Source of the DNA: SFWF01 sp045638145 | GTDB lineage: Bacteria; Bacillota; Clostridia; Oscillospirales; Acutalibacteraceae | Reading direction: 5' to 3' | Assembly (NCBI GenBank): GCA_045638145.1 | Contig: JAZUAU010000024.1 | Location: 124,001-188,000 of the forward strand | Length of the DNA: 64,000 bases | Shown here: piece by piece, positions 25,789 to 32,305 of the stretch | Layout: the number at the start of each line of letters is the position of its first letter | How positions within the stretch are numbered: the stretch's first letter is position 1 | Notes under the pieces: model-generated | What the model saw: only the letters and a program-made list of their open reading frames with translations | Databases searched by the model: none | What the model was told of the DNA's origin: nothing | Program-made: the position numbers and the translations under genes

Positions 25789-25830
25789 ATTATATCCTGT
25801 CAATGTTTTTGCGATGTTTTTGAAATGTTT
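25789..25830 (-). promoter_or_regulatory. Promoter box with 11-nt direct repeats (distal copy)
   Basis: On the minus strand AAACATTTCAA, AAACATCGCAA and AAACATTGAC follow each other at an exact 11-nt period and end four bases before TATAAT. It is the better conserved of two such boxes, 106 bp upstream of the other, both pointing toward the 25.7-23.3 kb operon. The 25.65-26.1 kb stretch has no gene. Apart from these boxes and the repeat and hairpin listed below I see nothing in it. Confidence 0.6.
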
Positions 25831-25932
25831 AAGTTTTATTAAAATGAAAAAATCCTTCCGATTCTTCATCGCAAAGATCCAATCATAAAAATCAATAGCA
25901 ATATCTATATGAGCAAAGCTCCCTCGCAATAC

Positions 25933-26024
25933 TTATTACCTCTTACTTTTTACTTATTACTTCTCAAAAAACCCGTTCGAATTTTATTTTGAGGAAGAGT
26001 GATGAGGTAAGAAGTAAAAAGTAA
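25933..26024. repeat. TTACTT-rich imperfect inverted repeat
   Basis: A left arm made of TTACCTCTTACTTTTTACTT-type units and a right arm GAGGTAAGAAGTAAAAAGTA are imperfect complements about 37 nt long around an AACCCGTTCG-containing centre. It resembles non-coding dispersed repeats seen in AT-rich Clostridia. No transposase or target duplication is visible. Confidence 0.6.
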
Positions 26025-26055
26025 AATCCCGAACGCTTACGCATTCGGGATTTTT
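26023..26055 (-). terminator. Terminator of the 26.1 kb gene
   Basis: AAAATCCCGAA pairs with TTCGGGATTTTT around CGCTTACGCA. On the minus strand it ends in a T-run, 60 nt after the gene's stop codon. Confidence 0.85.
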
Positions 26056-26056
26056 C

Positions 26057-26099
26057 GGAGTTTTGAACTTAATGACACGAGTAAAAAGTGCCTGAAAAC
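26057..26099 (-). repeat. 43-nt conserved 3' element, copy 1
   Basis: Starts GGAGTTTTGAACTTAATGAC on the plus strand and matches 26935-26977 at 38 of 43 positions with no gaps. In both places it sits between a gene's stop codon and the terminator hairpin. Its first 21 bases are identical in the two copies. Confidence 0.8.
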
Positions 26100-26116
26100 T
26101 TGATTTTCTTTATAAC

Positions 26117-26662
26117 TTATTCTACCTTATATATTTCATCGCCATGTTTGTCTAGTTCTGAATTTTCTTCGCAATAAAAATCACATTCATAAAACAATGC
26201 TTTCTTTACCTCCTCTAAACTATCATATACACTTATGCCGTCTAAATTTTTCCAATTTCCCGTATGTTCTTCATACTCTTCAACATACAACTTAATTTGC
26301 TCACCTTGTTTCAAGATTAAAGCTCGTTCCGTGTTTGCAAAATCAAACCATACATAATCATAATCGCCTGGTTTAATTCCTAAATATTTATCGGTTTCCC
26401 ATTGCTCAGTAATTTTCGCATTTCGCTTTTTGCTAATCTTGCATGCTAAAATGACAAATAAAAACATCGCACCAACTATTATTAATTCTTCAACTAAAAA
26501 TATAGCAAGCAACTGCCAATCATGTTGCAAAAATTCAGAAAACGGCTTATCCCCTGTCCAACCGTCTGTTCTATAAATGTTACCAATAAGCAAAATGGAA
26601 CAAATCAAAATAATAATCAAATAGACCCAATATCGTTTAGGAAACGGAAATCGCTTATTCAT
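26117..26662 (-). CDS. Membrane protein of unknown function (module A)
   Basis: A 181-residue protein starting at the ATG 26660-26662 (MNKRFPFPKRYWVYLIII). It has two hydrophobic segments (about residues 11-29 and 47-70) enclosing a Trp-rich loop (RTDGWTGDKPFSEFLQHDW). A cytoplasmic acidic domain containing YDYVWFDFANTERALILKQG follows. No family recognised. It is a single-gene unit, with a hairpin array upstream and the conserved 43-nt element plus a terminator downstream, and its neighbour at 27.0 kb has the same surroundings. Confidence 0.7.
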   Translation of the reverse strand: MNKRFPFPKRYWVYLIIILICSILLIGNIYRTDGWTGDKPFSEFLQHDWQLLAIFLVEELIIVGAMFLFVILACKISKKRNAKITEQWETDKYLGIKPGDYDYVWFDFANTERALILKQGEQIKLYVEEYEEHTGNWKNLDGISVYDSLEEVKKALFYECDFYCEENSELDKHGDEIYKVE

Positions 26663-26710
26663 TTCATCACCGACCTTTAGGTGTATTATAACATAAAAGC
26701 GGCAGAAAAT

Positions 26711-26896
26711 CAATGCGGAGCATTGTATATCATCAATTCCGCAGGAATTGCATATCATCAAAGCGGAACGCTTTGTATATCATCAAGCAGACAGTTTTTT
26801 ATACACACCTATGGTGTGATGAGATGCAAAGGCGGCACGGCGCCTTTGATGATATACACGCTAAAGCGTGATAATATACCAAGCCTGTCGGCTTGG
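26711..26896. repeat. Short-hairpin array 1 (seven hairpins, 8-nt linkers)
   Basis: Perfect or near-perfect hairpins of 14-22 nt at 26711-26725, 26734-26750, 26759-26775, 26804-26818, 26827-26848, 26857-26870 and 26879-26896. Each has a different stem sequence starting with C and ending with G (for example CAATGC-GGA-GCATTG, CACGCT-AA-AGCGTG). They are separated by 8-nt linkers, TATATCAT or CATATCAT in the left half and ATGATATA or ATAATATA in the right half, which are reverse complements. A degenerate centre lies at about 26784-26803. It fills most of the 341-nt gap between the two unknown genes. Confidence 0.85.
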
Positions 26897-26899
26897 ATA

Positions 26900-26933
26900 A
26901 AAAAACTCTCGTTCCGAAGAACGAGAGTTTTTT
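26900..26933 (-). terminator. Strong terminator of the 27.0 kb gene
   Basis: CTCTCGTTC pairs with GAACGAGAG around CGAA, with A-runs and T-runs of six or more on each side. It can act in both directions and directly abuts hairpin array 1. Confidence 0.9.
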
Positions 26934-26934
26934 G

Positions 26935-26977
26935 GGAGTTTTGAACTTAATGACATGAATCAAATGTGCCGGAAAAC
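26935..26977 (-). repeat. 43-nt conserved 3' element, copy 2
   Basis: Matches 26057-26099 at 38 of 43 positions. It lies 27 nt after the stop codon of the 27.0 kb gene and directly before its terminator. Confidence 0.8.
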
Positions 26978-27004
26978 CGTAGATCTTTTGTGGAAATAGG
27001 AATT

Positions 27005-27319
27005 TTATTTGCGAAACACAAATTTTAACTGCTGAATAATCATTGGCAAAGACAATAATGCCATAATTCCAGAATATATTGCTATAGCAATCATTCCTCC
27101 GATATAAAACGGAGTTTCAATAAACAAAGCAACTATAGAACCAATAATAAAGATGATTATATCGACTATCTTTGCACCTGTATTTAAGTTCCTCCATTCA
27201 ATAATTGTTTCTATAACATACAATAAGACACCAATAATTAATGCAATTATTGAATCGAAAGCAAACCAACCAATTAAAGCAATTAATGAACCAATAAGTC
27301 CTATGAAAAAAGAAAGCAT
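27005..27319 (-). CDS. Small hydrophobic membrane protein of unknown function (module B)
   Basis: A 104-residue protein that is almost entirely hydrophobic, with about four segments (residues 2-18, 22-38, 51-68, 72-95), a few charges between them (EWRNLNTGAK) and a basic C-terminus (KFVFRK). The start is the ATG at 27317-27319 with GGAG eight bases upstream. An ATG two codons earlier is too near that site. No family recognised. It is the only gene in the second copy of the hairpin-array/gene/element/terminator module. Confidence 0.68.
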   Translation of the reverse strand: MLSFFIGLIGSLIALIGWFAFDSIIALIIGVLLYVIETIIEWRNLNTGAKIVDIIIFIIGSIVALFIETPFYIGGMIAIAIYSGIMALLSLPMIIQQLKFVFRK

Positions 27320-27363
27320 TTCCATCACTCCAATAAAAACTTTTTTATCATTATACCATATAT

Positions 27364-27535
27364 TTGCGCGAAGTGCAACTTCGTTGGTCGTAAGCCCACA
27401 TCGTTTGTGCGAAGCACAACACTGTTTGCCGTAAGGCAACCTCGTTTTGCGTCCGCTAATGCGGAATGATGTTAGCCTTCGGCTAAATGATGTTGCGAGT
27501 AAACTCGCAAACGATGTTGTGTCCTACGGACACAA
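27364..27535. repeat. Short-hairpin array 2 (eight hairpins, 5-6-nt linkers)
   Basis: Hairpins at 27364-27378, about 27384-27398 (degenerate), 27405-27419, 27426-27439, 27452-27465, 27472-27486, 27493-27510 and 27517-27535. Examples are TTAGCC-TTC-GGCTAA and TTGTGTCC-TAC-GGACACAA. Linkers in the left half follow CATCG (CTTCG, CATCG, CACTG, CCTCG). Those in the right half follow its complement CGATG (ATGATG, ATGATG, ACGATG). The stems differ from each other and from array 1. It lies upstream of the module B gene and downstream of the tRNA cluster. Confidence 0.85.
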
Positions 27536-27540
27536 ACACA

Positions 27541-27575
27541 AAAAGAAACACTTCCCAAAAGGAAGTGTTTCTTTT

Positions 27576-27576
<1 letters not shown>
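27541..27576 (-). terminator. Terminator of the five-tRNA transcript
   Basis: AAAAGAAACACTTCC and GGAAGTGTTTCTTTT pair around CAAAA, immediately after the tRNA-Cys CCA end. A T-run follows on the minus strand. Confidence 0.88.
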
Positions 27577-27650
<74 letters not shown>

Positions 27651-27673
27651 ATATTCTATTTTCTTTGAAGAAA

Positions 27674-27700
27674 GGACGCTTAAAGGATTTTTAAGCGTCC
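27674..27700 (-). terminator. Hairpin between tRNA-Gly and tRNA-Cys
   Basis: GGACGCTTAAA and TTTAAGCGTCC pair perfectly around five bases, with TTTCTTC following on the minus strand. It may terminate part of the transcript after tRNA-Gly or guide processing. Confidence 0.7.
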
Positions 27701-27707
27701 TTTTAGT

Positions 27708-27783
27708 TGGAGCGGATTACGAGGCTCGAACTCGCTACCTCCACCTTGGCAAGGTGGCGCTCTACCAGATGAGCTAAATCCGC
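27708..27783 (-). tRNA. tRNA-Gly (GCC anticodon)
   Basis: The minus strand begins GCGGATTTAGCTCATC, anticodon GCC, T-loop TTCGAGC, acceptor closed by AATCCGC, CCA encoded. Confidence 0.97.
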
Positions 27784-27788
27784 ATGAA

Positions 27789-27864
27789 TGGTGCCTCCGA
27801 TCGGAATCGAACCAATGACACGGGGATTTTCAGTCCCCTGCTCTACCAACTGAGCTACAGAGGC
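27789..27864 (-). tRNA. tRNA-Phe (GAA anticodon)
   Basis: The minus strand begins GCCTCTGTAGCTCAGTTGG, anticodon GAA in CTGAAAA, acceptor closed by CGGAGGC, discriminator A, CCA encoded. Confidence 0.97.
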
Positions 27865-27869
27865 AAAAA

Positions 27870-27946
27870 TGGCGACCTGGATGGGGCTCGAACCCACGAC
27901 CTCTAGCGTGACAGGCTAGCGTTCTAACCAGCTGAACTACCAGGCC
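27870..27946 (-). tRNA. tRNA-Asp (GTC anticodon)
   Basis: The minus strand begins GGCCTGGTAGTTCAGC, anticodon GTC in CTGTCAC, acceptor closed by CCAGGTC, discriminator G, CCA encoded. Confidence 0.97.
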
Positions 27947-27950
27947 AAAA

Positions 27951-28026
27951 TGGTGGGGACAACAGGGCTCGAACCTGTGACCCTCTGCTTGTAAGGCAGA
28001 TGCTCTTCCAGCTGAGCTATACCCCC
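27951..28026 (-). tRNA. tRNA-Val (TAC anticodon)
   Basis: The minus strand begins GGGGGTATAGCTCAGC, anticodon TAC in CTTACAA, acceptor closed by TGTCCCC with a wobble pair, discriminator A, CCA encoded. First tRNA of the cluster. Confidence 0.97.
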
Positions 28027-28070
28027 ATTTTGCTCTCCATCAACGATTGTGATTTCCAGCGGCAAGTGAT

Positions 28071-28099
28071 ATATTACCACAACAAAAGTGAAATGTCAA
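28071..28099 (-). promoter_or_regulatory. Promoter of the tRNA-Val/Asp/Phe/Gly/Cys cluster
   Basis: On the minus strand perfect TTGACA (complement of 28094-28099) and TAATAT (complement of 28071-28076) are 17 nt apart, about 45 nt before tRNA-Val. Confidence 0.8.
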
Positions 28100-28108
28100 C
28101 ACTTATTT

Positions 28109-28984
28109 TTAATTTTTTTCAAGAAATTTTAAAATTTCTTTTTTCGAGAATATATAGCTATTATCGCAGAAGTGACAATTAACCTCTACCTCTGGCATTT
28201 CCTCTGCCATTTTAGTGAGCTCTTCCCTACCAACCGATATTAGAGCCTGAGAAACACGCTCCCTCGAACAATTACATTTATATTCAATATTCTGCTCATA
28301 AAGAACTTCTACGGGAAATCCCGACAGTGCTTCTCTTACGATTTGTTCAGGCGTCATTCCCGAATCAAGAAGGGTAGTAACCGGTTTCATTTTGGATATG
28401 CTTTCTTCGAGCTTGTCAATGGTAGACTCCTCTGCTGCAGGGAGAAGCTGAATAATATACCCGCCTGCTGCTCTGACGGTAAGGTCGGGATTAACAAGCA
28501 CACCAAGTGCACAGACCGTAGGAATCTGCTCACTAAGGGCATAATATGAAGTAATATCCTCTGCTATCTCTCCCGAAACAAGAGGCACAGTGCCACTAAA
28601 AGGTTCTTTAAGACCTAAATCCTTAAGTACGTAAAGGAAGCCGTCTTTTCCGACAGCACCACCTACGTCGAGCTTGCCATTTTTATTAAGAGGTAATTCA
28701 ACAACAGAATTCTGAACATATCCGCGTACGTTACCCTCGGCGTCCGATACAACGATAAGCGAGCCGGTAGGACCTCCTCCAGCAATTTTTAAAGTAATTG
28801 AATCGTCACGGCCCTTCAGCATATTGCCCATCATGGCGCCTGCGGTAAGAAGTCTGCCAAGTGCGGCGGTAACAACTGCAGATGTGGTATGAATACTTTC
28901 TGCCCTTGCAACGATATCCGTTGTGTCAACTGCAGTCGCCATTACCTGACCGCAGGAAGTTATACATCTTATAAGTTTACCCAT
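28109..28984 (-). CDS. hslO: Redox-regulated chaperone Hsp33
   Basis: A 291-residue Hsp33, a holdase chaperone activated by oxidation of a zinc site. The C-terminal CxC (CNCS, about residue 234) and CHFC give the four zinc cysteines, and the N-terminal GKLIRCITSCGQVMATAVDTT is typical. It overlaps the methyltransferase gene by 8 nt. Full length. Confidence 0.95.
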   Translation of the reverse strand: MGKLIRCITSCGQVMATAVDTTDIVARAESIHTTSAVVTAALGRLLTAGAMMGNMLKGRDDSITLKIAGGGPTGSLIVVSDAEGNVRGYVQNSVVELPLNKNGKLDVGGAVGKDGFLYVLKDLGLKEPFSGTVPLVSGEIAEDITSYYALSEQIPTVCALGVLVNPDLTVRAAGGYIIQLLPAAEESTIDKLEESISKMKPVTTLLDSGMTPEQIVREALSGFPVEVLYEQNIEYKCNCSRERVSQALISVGREELTKMAEEMPEVEVNCHFCDNSYIFSKKEILKFLEKN

Positions 28985-29732
28985 TTTTTAACCTTCTTGT
29001 GATATAAATATTTCTTTCACTGTTTTCTTTTGGTGCTTGCTCTGTACCCTCGCCGTAAATCGCGATAAGCTCGAGTCCAGCCTCACTAATAGCAGCGGCT
29101 ATCATTTCCTCGCTGTAGGCGCGTTCCTTAAATTCCTCGGTGTAATATTCCTTTTTGAAAATACCCGTTTTAAGGGTAAAATCAAGACGAATAGTAACCG
29201 AATCGTCCCTCTCATCATACTCGTTCGACCAATCAAGGGTAACTCCACCTTGTTTTTCGCGAAAAGTGTTGTTTGCAAGCACCTTTTTGTGTTTGTAAAC
29301 AGTATTAATGTCGAATATAAAAAGTCTCCGAGGCTCTAAAAACAGAGCGGTTTTTGCTATTGCCTTTTTAAAATTCTCATAATTGGTAATATGATTGAGG
29401 CTATCGAGAAGACATACTGCGCCATCTACAGTGCCGTAAAGCTCAAGCTCCTCGGCAGGCTGACAGAGATATAATACCGGCTTTTCGAGTTCACTGTTTT
29501 TATCGTTAGCGACGGCAAGCATATCCTCCGAGATATCAACACCGATAACCTCTATCCCCTGCCTTGCAAATTCTGTGGAAAAGTTACCTGTTCCGCATGC
29601 AAGGTCAAGCAGAAGGGTCGGCTGTCGGTCGAATTTCTGGAAAAGGGAGAGGATATATTTTGCTCTATCAGGATATTTTACGTCCTTTGTAAAGGAATCA
29701 TAAAATAGTGAAAAAACGTTATAGCTGCTCAT
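28977..29732 (-). CDS. Class I SAM-dependent methyltransferase
   Basis: A 251-residue protein. The SAM-binding motif LLDLACGTGNFS (about residues 41-52) is followed by GVDISEDML and a later ICLLDSLNHI-like post-motif. This subfamily is common in Firmicutes and its substrate is unknown. The start overlaps the yerC stop by 4 nt (ATGA type), and the stop overlaps hslO, so the three genes are translationally coupled. Confidence 0.88.
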   Translation of the reverse strand: MSSYNVFSLFYDSFTKDVKYPDRAKYILSLFQKFDRQPTLLLDLACGTGNFSTEFARQGIEVIGVDISEDMLAVANDKNSELEKPVLYLCQPAEELELYGTVDGAVCLLDSLNHITNYENFKKAIAKTALFLEPRRLFIFDINTVYKHKKVLANNTFREKQGGVTLDWSNEYDERDDSVTIRLDFTLKTGIFKKEYYTEEFKERAYSEEMIAAAISEAGLELIAIYGEGTEQAPKENSERNIYITRRLKNG

Positions 29733-30010
29733 TTTACGCCGTTCAGCATATCCTCAAAAAACTCGGGGTCGGCCGCAACTGCGCGCTTCACACGGCTTAC
29801 CGTTGCACTGCTTGCGCCAGTTTCTTCAACTATTTCACTATAAACCTTATTTTCGGAAAGAAGCTTTGCAACGTAAAGACGCTGTGCTATCAGCTGAGTT
29901 TCCTTGTCGGTAAGAAGTGTCTTAAAGAAAAGTCTTGCTTCTTCCTCATCCTTAACATTTGTTGCGGCTTTAAAAAGCACCTCAAGTGCGGCTTCAGTTT
30001 TCTTGTCCAA
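29729..30010 (-). CDS. yerC: YerC/YecD family TrpR-related DNA-binding protein
   Basis: A 93-residue all-helical protein with the TrpR-like core LTDKETQLIAQRLYVAKLL and the helix-turn-helix YSEIVEETGASSATVSRVKR. Members bind DNA, and their effector is generally unknown. It is preceded by a GGGGAT ribosome site and is 12 nt after the VanZ gene. It may regulate its own operon, which is inference. Confidence 0.88.
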   Translation of the reverse strand: MDKKTEAALEVLFKAATNVKDEEEARLFFKTLLTDKETQLIAQRLYVAKLLSENKVYSEIVEETGASSATVSRVKRAVAADPEFFEDMLNGVK

Positions 30011-30022
30011 TTTAATATCCCC

Positions 30023-31057
30023 TTAAATATTCTGCTTGCTAACGCTTTTAAAATAATCGGTTGTCTCTAAAAGCTCAGCATCTATTTTCTCTTTTTTAGC
30101 GGTGTCATCATCGTCACTCATAGCAATATTTAAAATTTCTGCCTTCGCAAGCTCACTCTTACCCATTACAAGGCTAAGAAGCTCTTTGATATTAGAACCG
30201 CCGTTTTTTGTAATAACGTCACAGCATTTTGCAGATTCTACCGTAATTTTACCTATTATTACTGCGCCGTATTCCATAGGATTCAGTTCTTCATCCGATA
30301 CCGAAGCTTCCGTTAATTCAACCTCGTCAACAACGCGAACCGTAAAGCCCTTGGATTCAGGGGTGGCTGCGTTAACTGTTTCGGTCGCCTGTTCTACTGC
30401 AGTAGCGCTTATAGCTTCGGGAGCGGGTACGGTTTTATTCTTTTCAAGTTTCTCTATTTTAAGTAAAAGCTCTTCATTTTCCGCCTTTAACTGCTTTACA
30501 GTCTTATTAAGCTTTTCAATCGTTAAAACAAGGTCTGACAGACGTTTCATAAGTTCTTTTTTTCTCATTTTTCCATTTCTCCTTTTGGAAAATACTGCAA
30601 TTATTAAGGTTACAAGCAATACACCTGTAACCGAGCCTGCAAAATCGAGCATAACGTCGGTAATTTTTGGCCCTCTGCCCGGTACAAAATACTGGTGTAT
30701 TTCGTCTGACACTGCATATAAAAGACAAATAAGGAGCGAAATAAAGTATTTAAGCCAATGTTTAATACTATAGGTATAAATAGCTGTAAGTACCGACACA
30801 CCTAGCATAAAATAGGTTGTAAAATGGGCCAATTTTCGTGCTATAAACTGAAAAGATTGAACCAAGTCTTCCCTCTCCGCGGTAGATATATCATCAAATT
30901 CGGGAAGTACTCTATTAAGCACAGCAGAAATAACTCCTCCCGAGGTTTTGCTTGACACATCAGAGGTTTGAGACGAGCTCATAAAGGTTAAAAACATTAT
31001 TATAACTGCGGCTACAGAAGCTATCCATCTCGTTGCAATTATCTTTTTAGAGGTCAT
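30023..31057 (-). CDS. VanZ-like membrane domain fused to a coiled-coil and a C-terminal domain
   Basis: A 344-residue protein. Residues 1-155 form a VanZ-like domain with four or so membrane spans and the conserved SDEIHQYFVPGR (about residues 114-125). A coiled coil (about 165-205, KRLSDLVLTIEKLNKTVKQL) follows, then an Ala/Thr-rich linker and an acidic C-terminal region (about 250-344) with YGAVIIGKITVES. Ordinary VanZ proteins stop near 150-200 residues. VanZ function is known mainly as low-level teicoplanin resistance. The start overlaps the S41 protease stop by one base. Confidence 0.8.
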   Translation of the reverse strand: MTSKKIIATRWIASVAAVIIMFLTFMSSSQTSDVSSKTSGGVISAVLNRVLPEFDDISTAEREDLVQSFQFIARKLAHFTTYFMLGVSVLTAIYTYSIKHWLKYFISLLICLLYAVSDEIHQYFVPGRGPKITDVMLDFAGSVTGVLLVTLIIAVFSKRRNGKMRKKELMKRLSDLVLTIEKLNKTVKQLKAENEELLLKIEKLEKNKTVPAPEAISATAVEQATETVNAATPESKGFTVRVVDEVELTEASVSDEELNPMEYGAVIIGKITVESAKCCDVITKNGGSNIKELLSLVMGKSELAKAEILNIAMSDDDDTAKKEKIDAELLETTDYFKSVSKQNI

Positions 31058-32247
31058 TATAAATCTCCGTAAAGTTTGTTATATGCGGCAATAAACACCT
31101 TATCTTCGGTAATGGGTTTCATATATCTGTCTCTCTGTTCCTCTTCTGTGAGGGAAACCTCGATATTGGGCGAGATGCCAATTCCGTTAAAGGATTTCAT
31201 ACTTTTCGGTAAAAATTCTGCTACGGTGAGAACTACAGAAGCATCGTCAAGCAACCCGTAGGTATTTTGCATTACACCCTTACCATAGGTTTTTGTGCCG
31301 ACAAGCACACCCTTATTAAAATCGCGGATTGTTGCTGTGAAAAGCTCTGCCGCGCTTGCGGTATTACCGTCTGTCAGTACCGCCATAGGAAGGTCGATTT
31401 CCTTATCATCTGACTCGACCATAACGTACTCTTTGCCATTTTTGTAGCGGACTGTCATCACGGTACCTTCGCCAACGAGGGTATCAAGAATCTTACCGAC
31501 AGAATCAACTGTACCGCCGCCGTTACCTCGAAGGTCGAAAATAAGACCCTTTATCCCTTGTTCTGTAAGGTCGGTAATCGCCTTTCCAAACTGCGCAACG
31601 GTTTCGGAGTTAAAGGAGGTTATCTCGATATAGCCAAAATGCTCAATTTTCTCATAGAAAACGGTTTGAATTGTCACCTCTGAGAAGGTCATTTCAGCAG
31701 TAATTTTTTCCTCTCCACGTAAGATCTCAAGGGTTAATTTACCCCCGATTTCTCGAGGGATAGAAGCAACCGCAGCATCAAAGCCAATCTCCGAAATTTC
31801 TTTTTCATCTACCGAAACTATTATATCACCACGTGAGAGCCCAGCCTTGTCAGCGGGCGAATCCTTATAAACGCGAATAACGTAAAGTGCTTCCATATCG
31901 GGGTGCTTCACATAGGTTATACCAATACCCTCTGCCGCACCCGAAAGTCTGTCTGCTCGTTCCTTTGAATCTTCAGCATTTAGATAGCCCGAATACTTAT
32001 CGTTAAGACCACTTACAAAGCCGCCGAGAAGCCCGTCAGCAAGCGCATCCTTGTCATATTCTCCAAGATGATTCGCCTTGATAATGCTATTCAGCAAAAG
32101 GAGATTACCCATACCCGGAACGCTCATAACAACAGATAAGCAAATAATTGCGCCGGTAAGAAAGGAAGTAACACCTGTAGTTATACAAGCTATTATTGTT
32201 CTTTTATTTTTGTTTTTCGGTTTGCTTTCGCAGTTTAAATCATTCAT
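31057..32247 (-). CDS. S41 C-terminal processing peptidase (CtpA/CtpB type)
   Basis: A 396-residue secreted protease with one N-terminal membrane anchor (about residues 18-45) and a PDZ domain (about 105-180). The catalytic serine is S298 in GNTASAAELF, with lysine K323 in TKTYGKG. Such proteases trim cell-envelope or sporulation proteins. Here the gene follows the FtsEX-M23 set, as ctpA often does next to divisome hydrolases, so regulation of peptidoglycan hydrolases is a reasonable inference. Confidence 0.92.
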   Translation of the reverse strand: MNDLNCESKPKNKNKRTIIACITTGVTSFLTGAIICLSVVMSVPGMGNLLLLNSIIKANHLGEYDKDALADGLLGGFVSGLNDKYSGYLNAEDSKERADRLSGAAEGIGITYVKHPDMEALYVIRVYKDSPADKAGLSRGDIIVSVDEKEISEIGFDAAVASIPREIGGKLTLEILRGEEKITAEMTFSEVTIQTVFYEKIEHFGYIEITSFNSETVAQFGKAITDLTEQGIKGLIFDLRGNGGGTVDSVGKILDTLVGEGTVMTVRYKNGKEYVMVESDDKEIDLPMAVLTDGNTASAAELFTATIRDFNKGVLVGTKTYGKGVMQNTYGLLDDASVVLTVAEFLPKSMKSFNGIGISPNIEVSLTEEEQRDRYMKPITEDKVFIAAYNKLYGDL

Positions 32248-32305
32248 ATATTACTCTAAAGAATCGGGGAATTAAACCAGACGATTAATTCCCCTCTTAT
32301 AATTT

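Noticed and set aside
25933..26024. Insertion sequence ends
   Set aside because: There is no transposase between or near the arms and no visible target duplication, so it is recorded only as a repeat.
26711..27535. CRISPR array
   Set aside because: The recurring part is only 5-8 nt and inverts at the centre, and the variable parts are palindromes. No cas gene is near. This is not a CRISPR.
27703..27897. Minus-strand open frame of 64 codons
   Set aside because: It lies inside tRNA-Gly, tRNA-Phe and tRNA-Asp and has no protein features.
29729..30010. Tryptophan repressor TrpR
   Set aside because: The fold is TrpR-like, but length and sequence fit the YerC/YecD group, and no trp genes are near.
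30102..30773. Plus-strand open frame of 223 codons
   Set aside because: It is antisense to the VanZ fusion gene and consists of Ser/Ile/Phe-rich sequence produced by complementing that gene.
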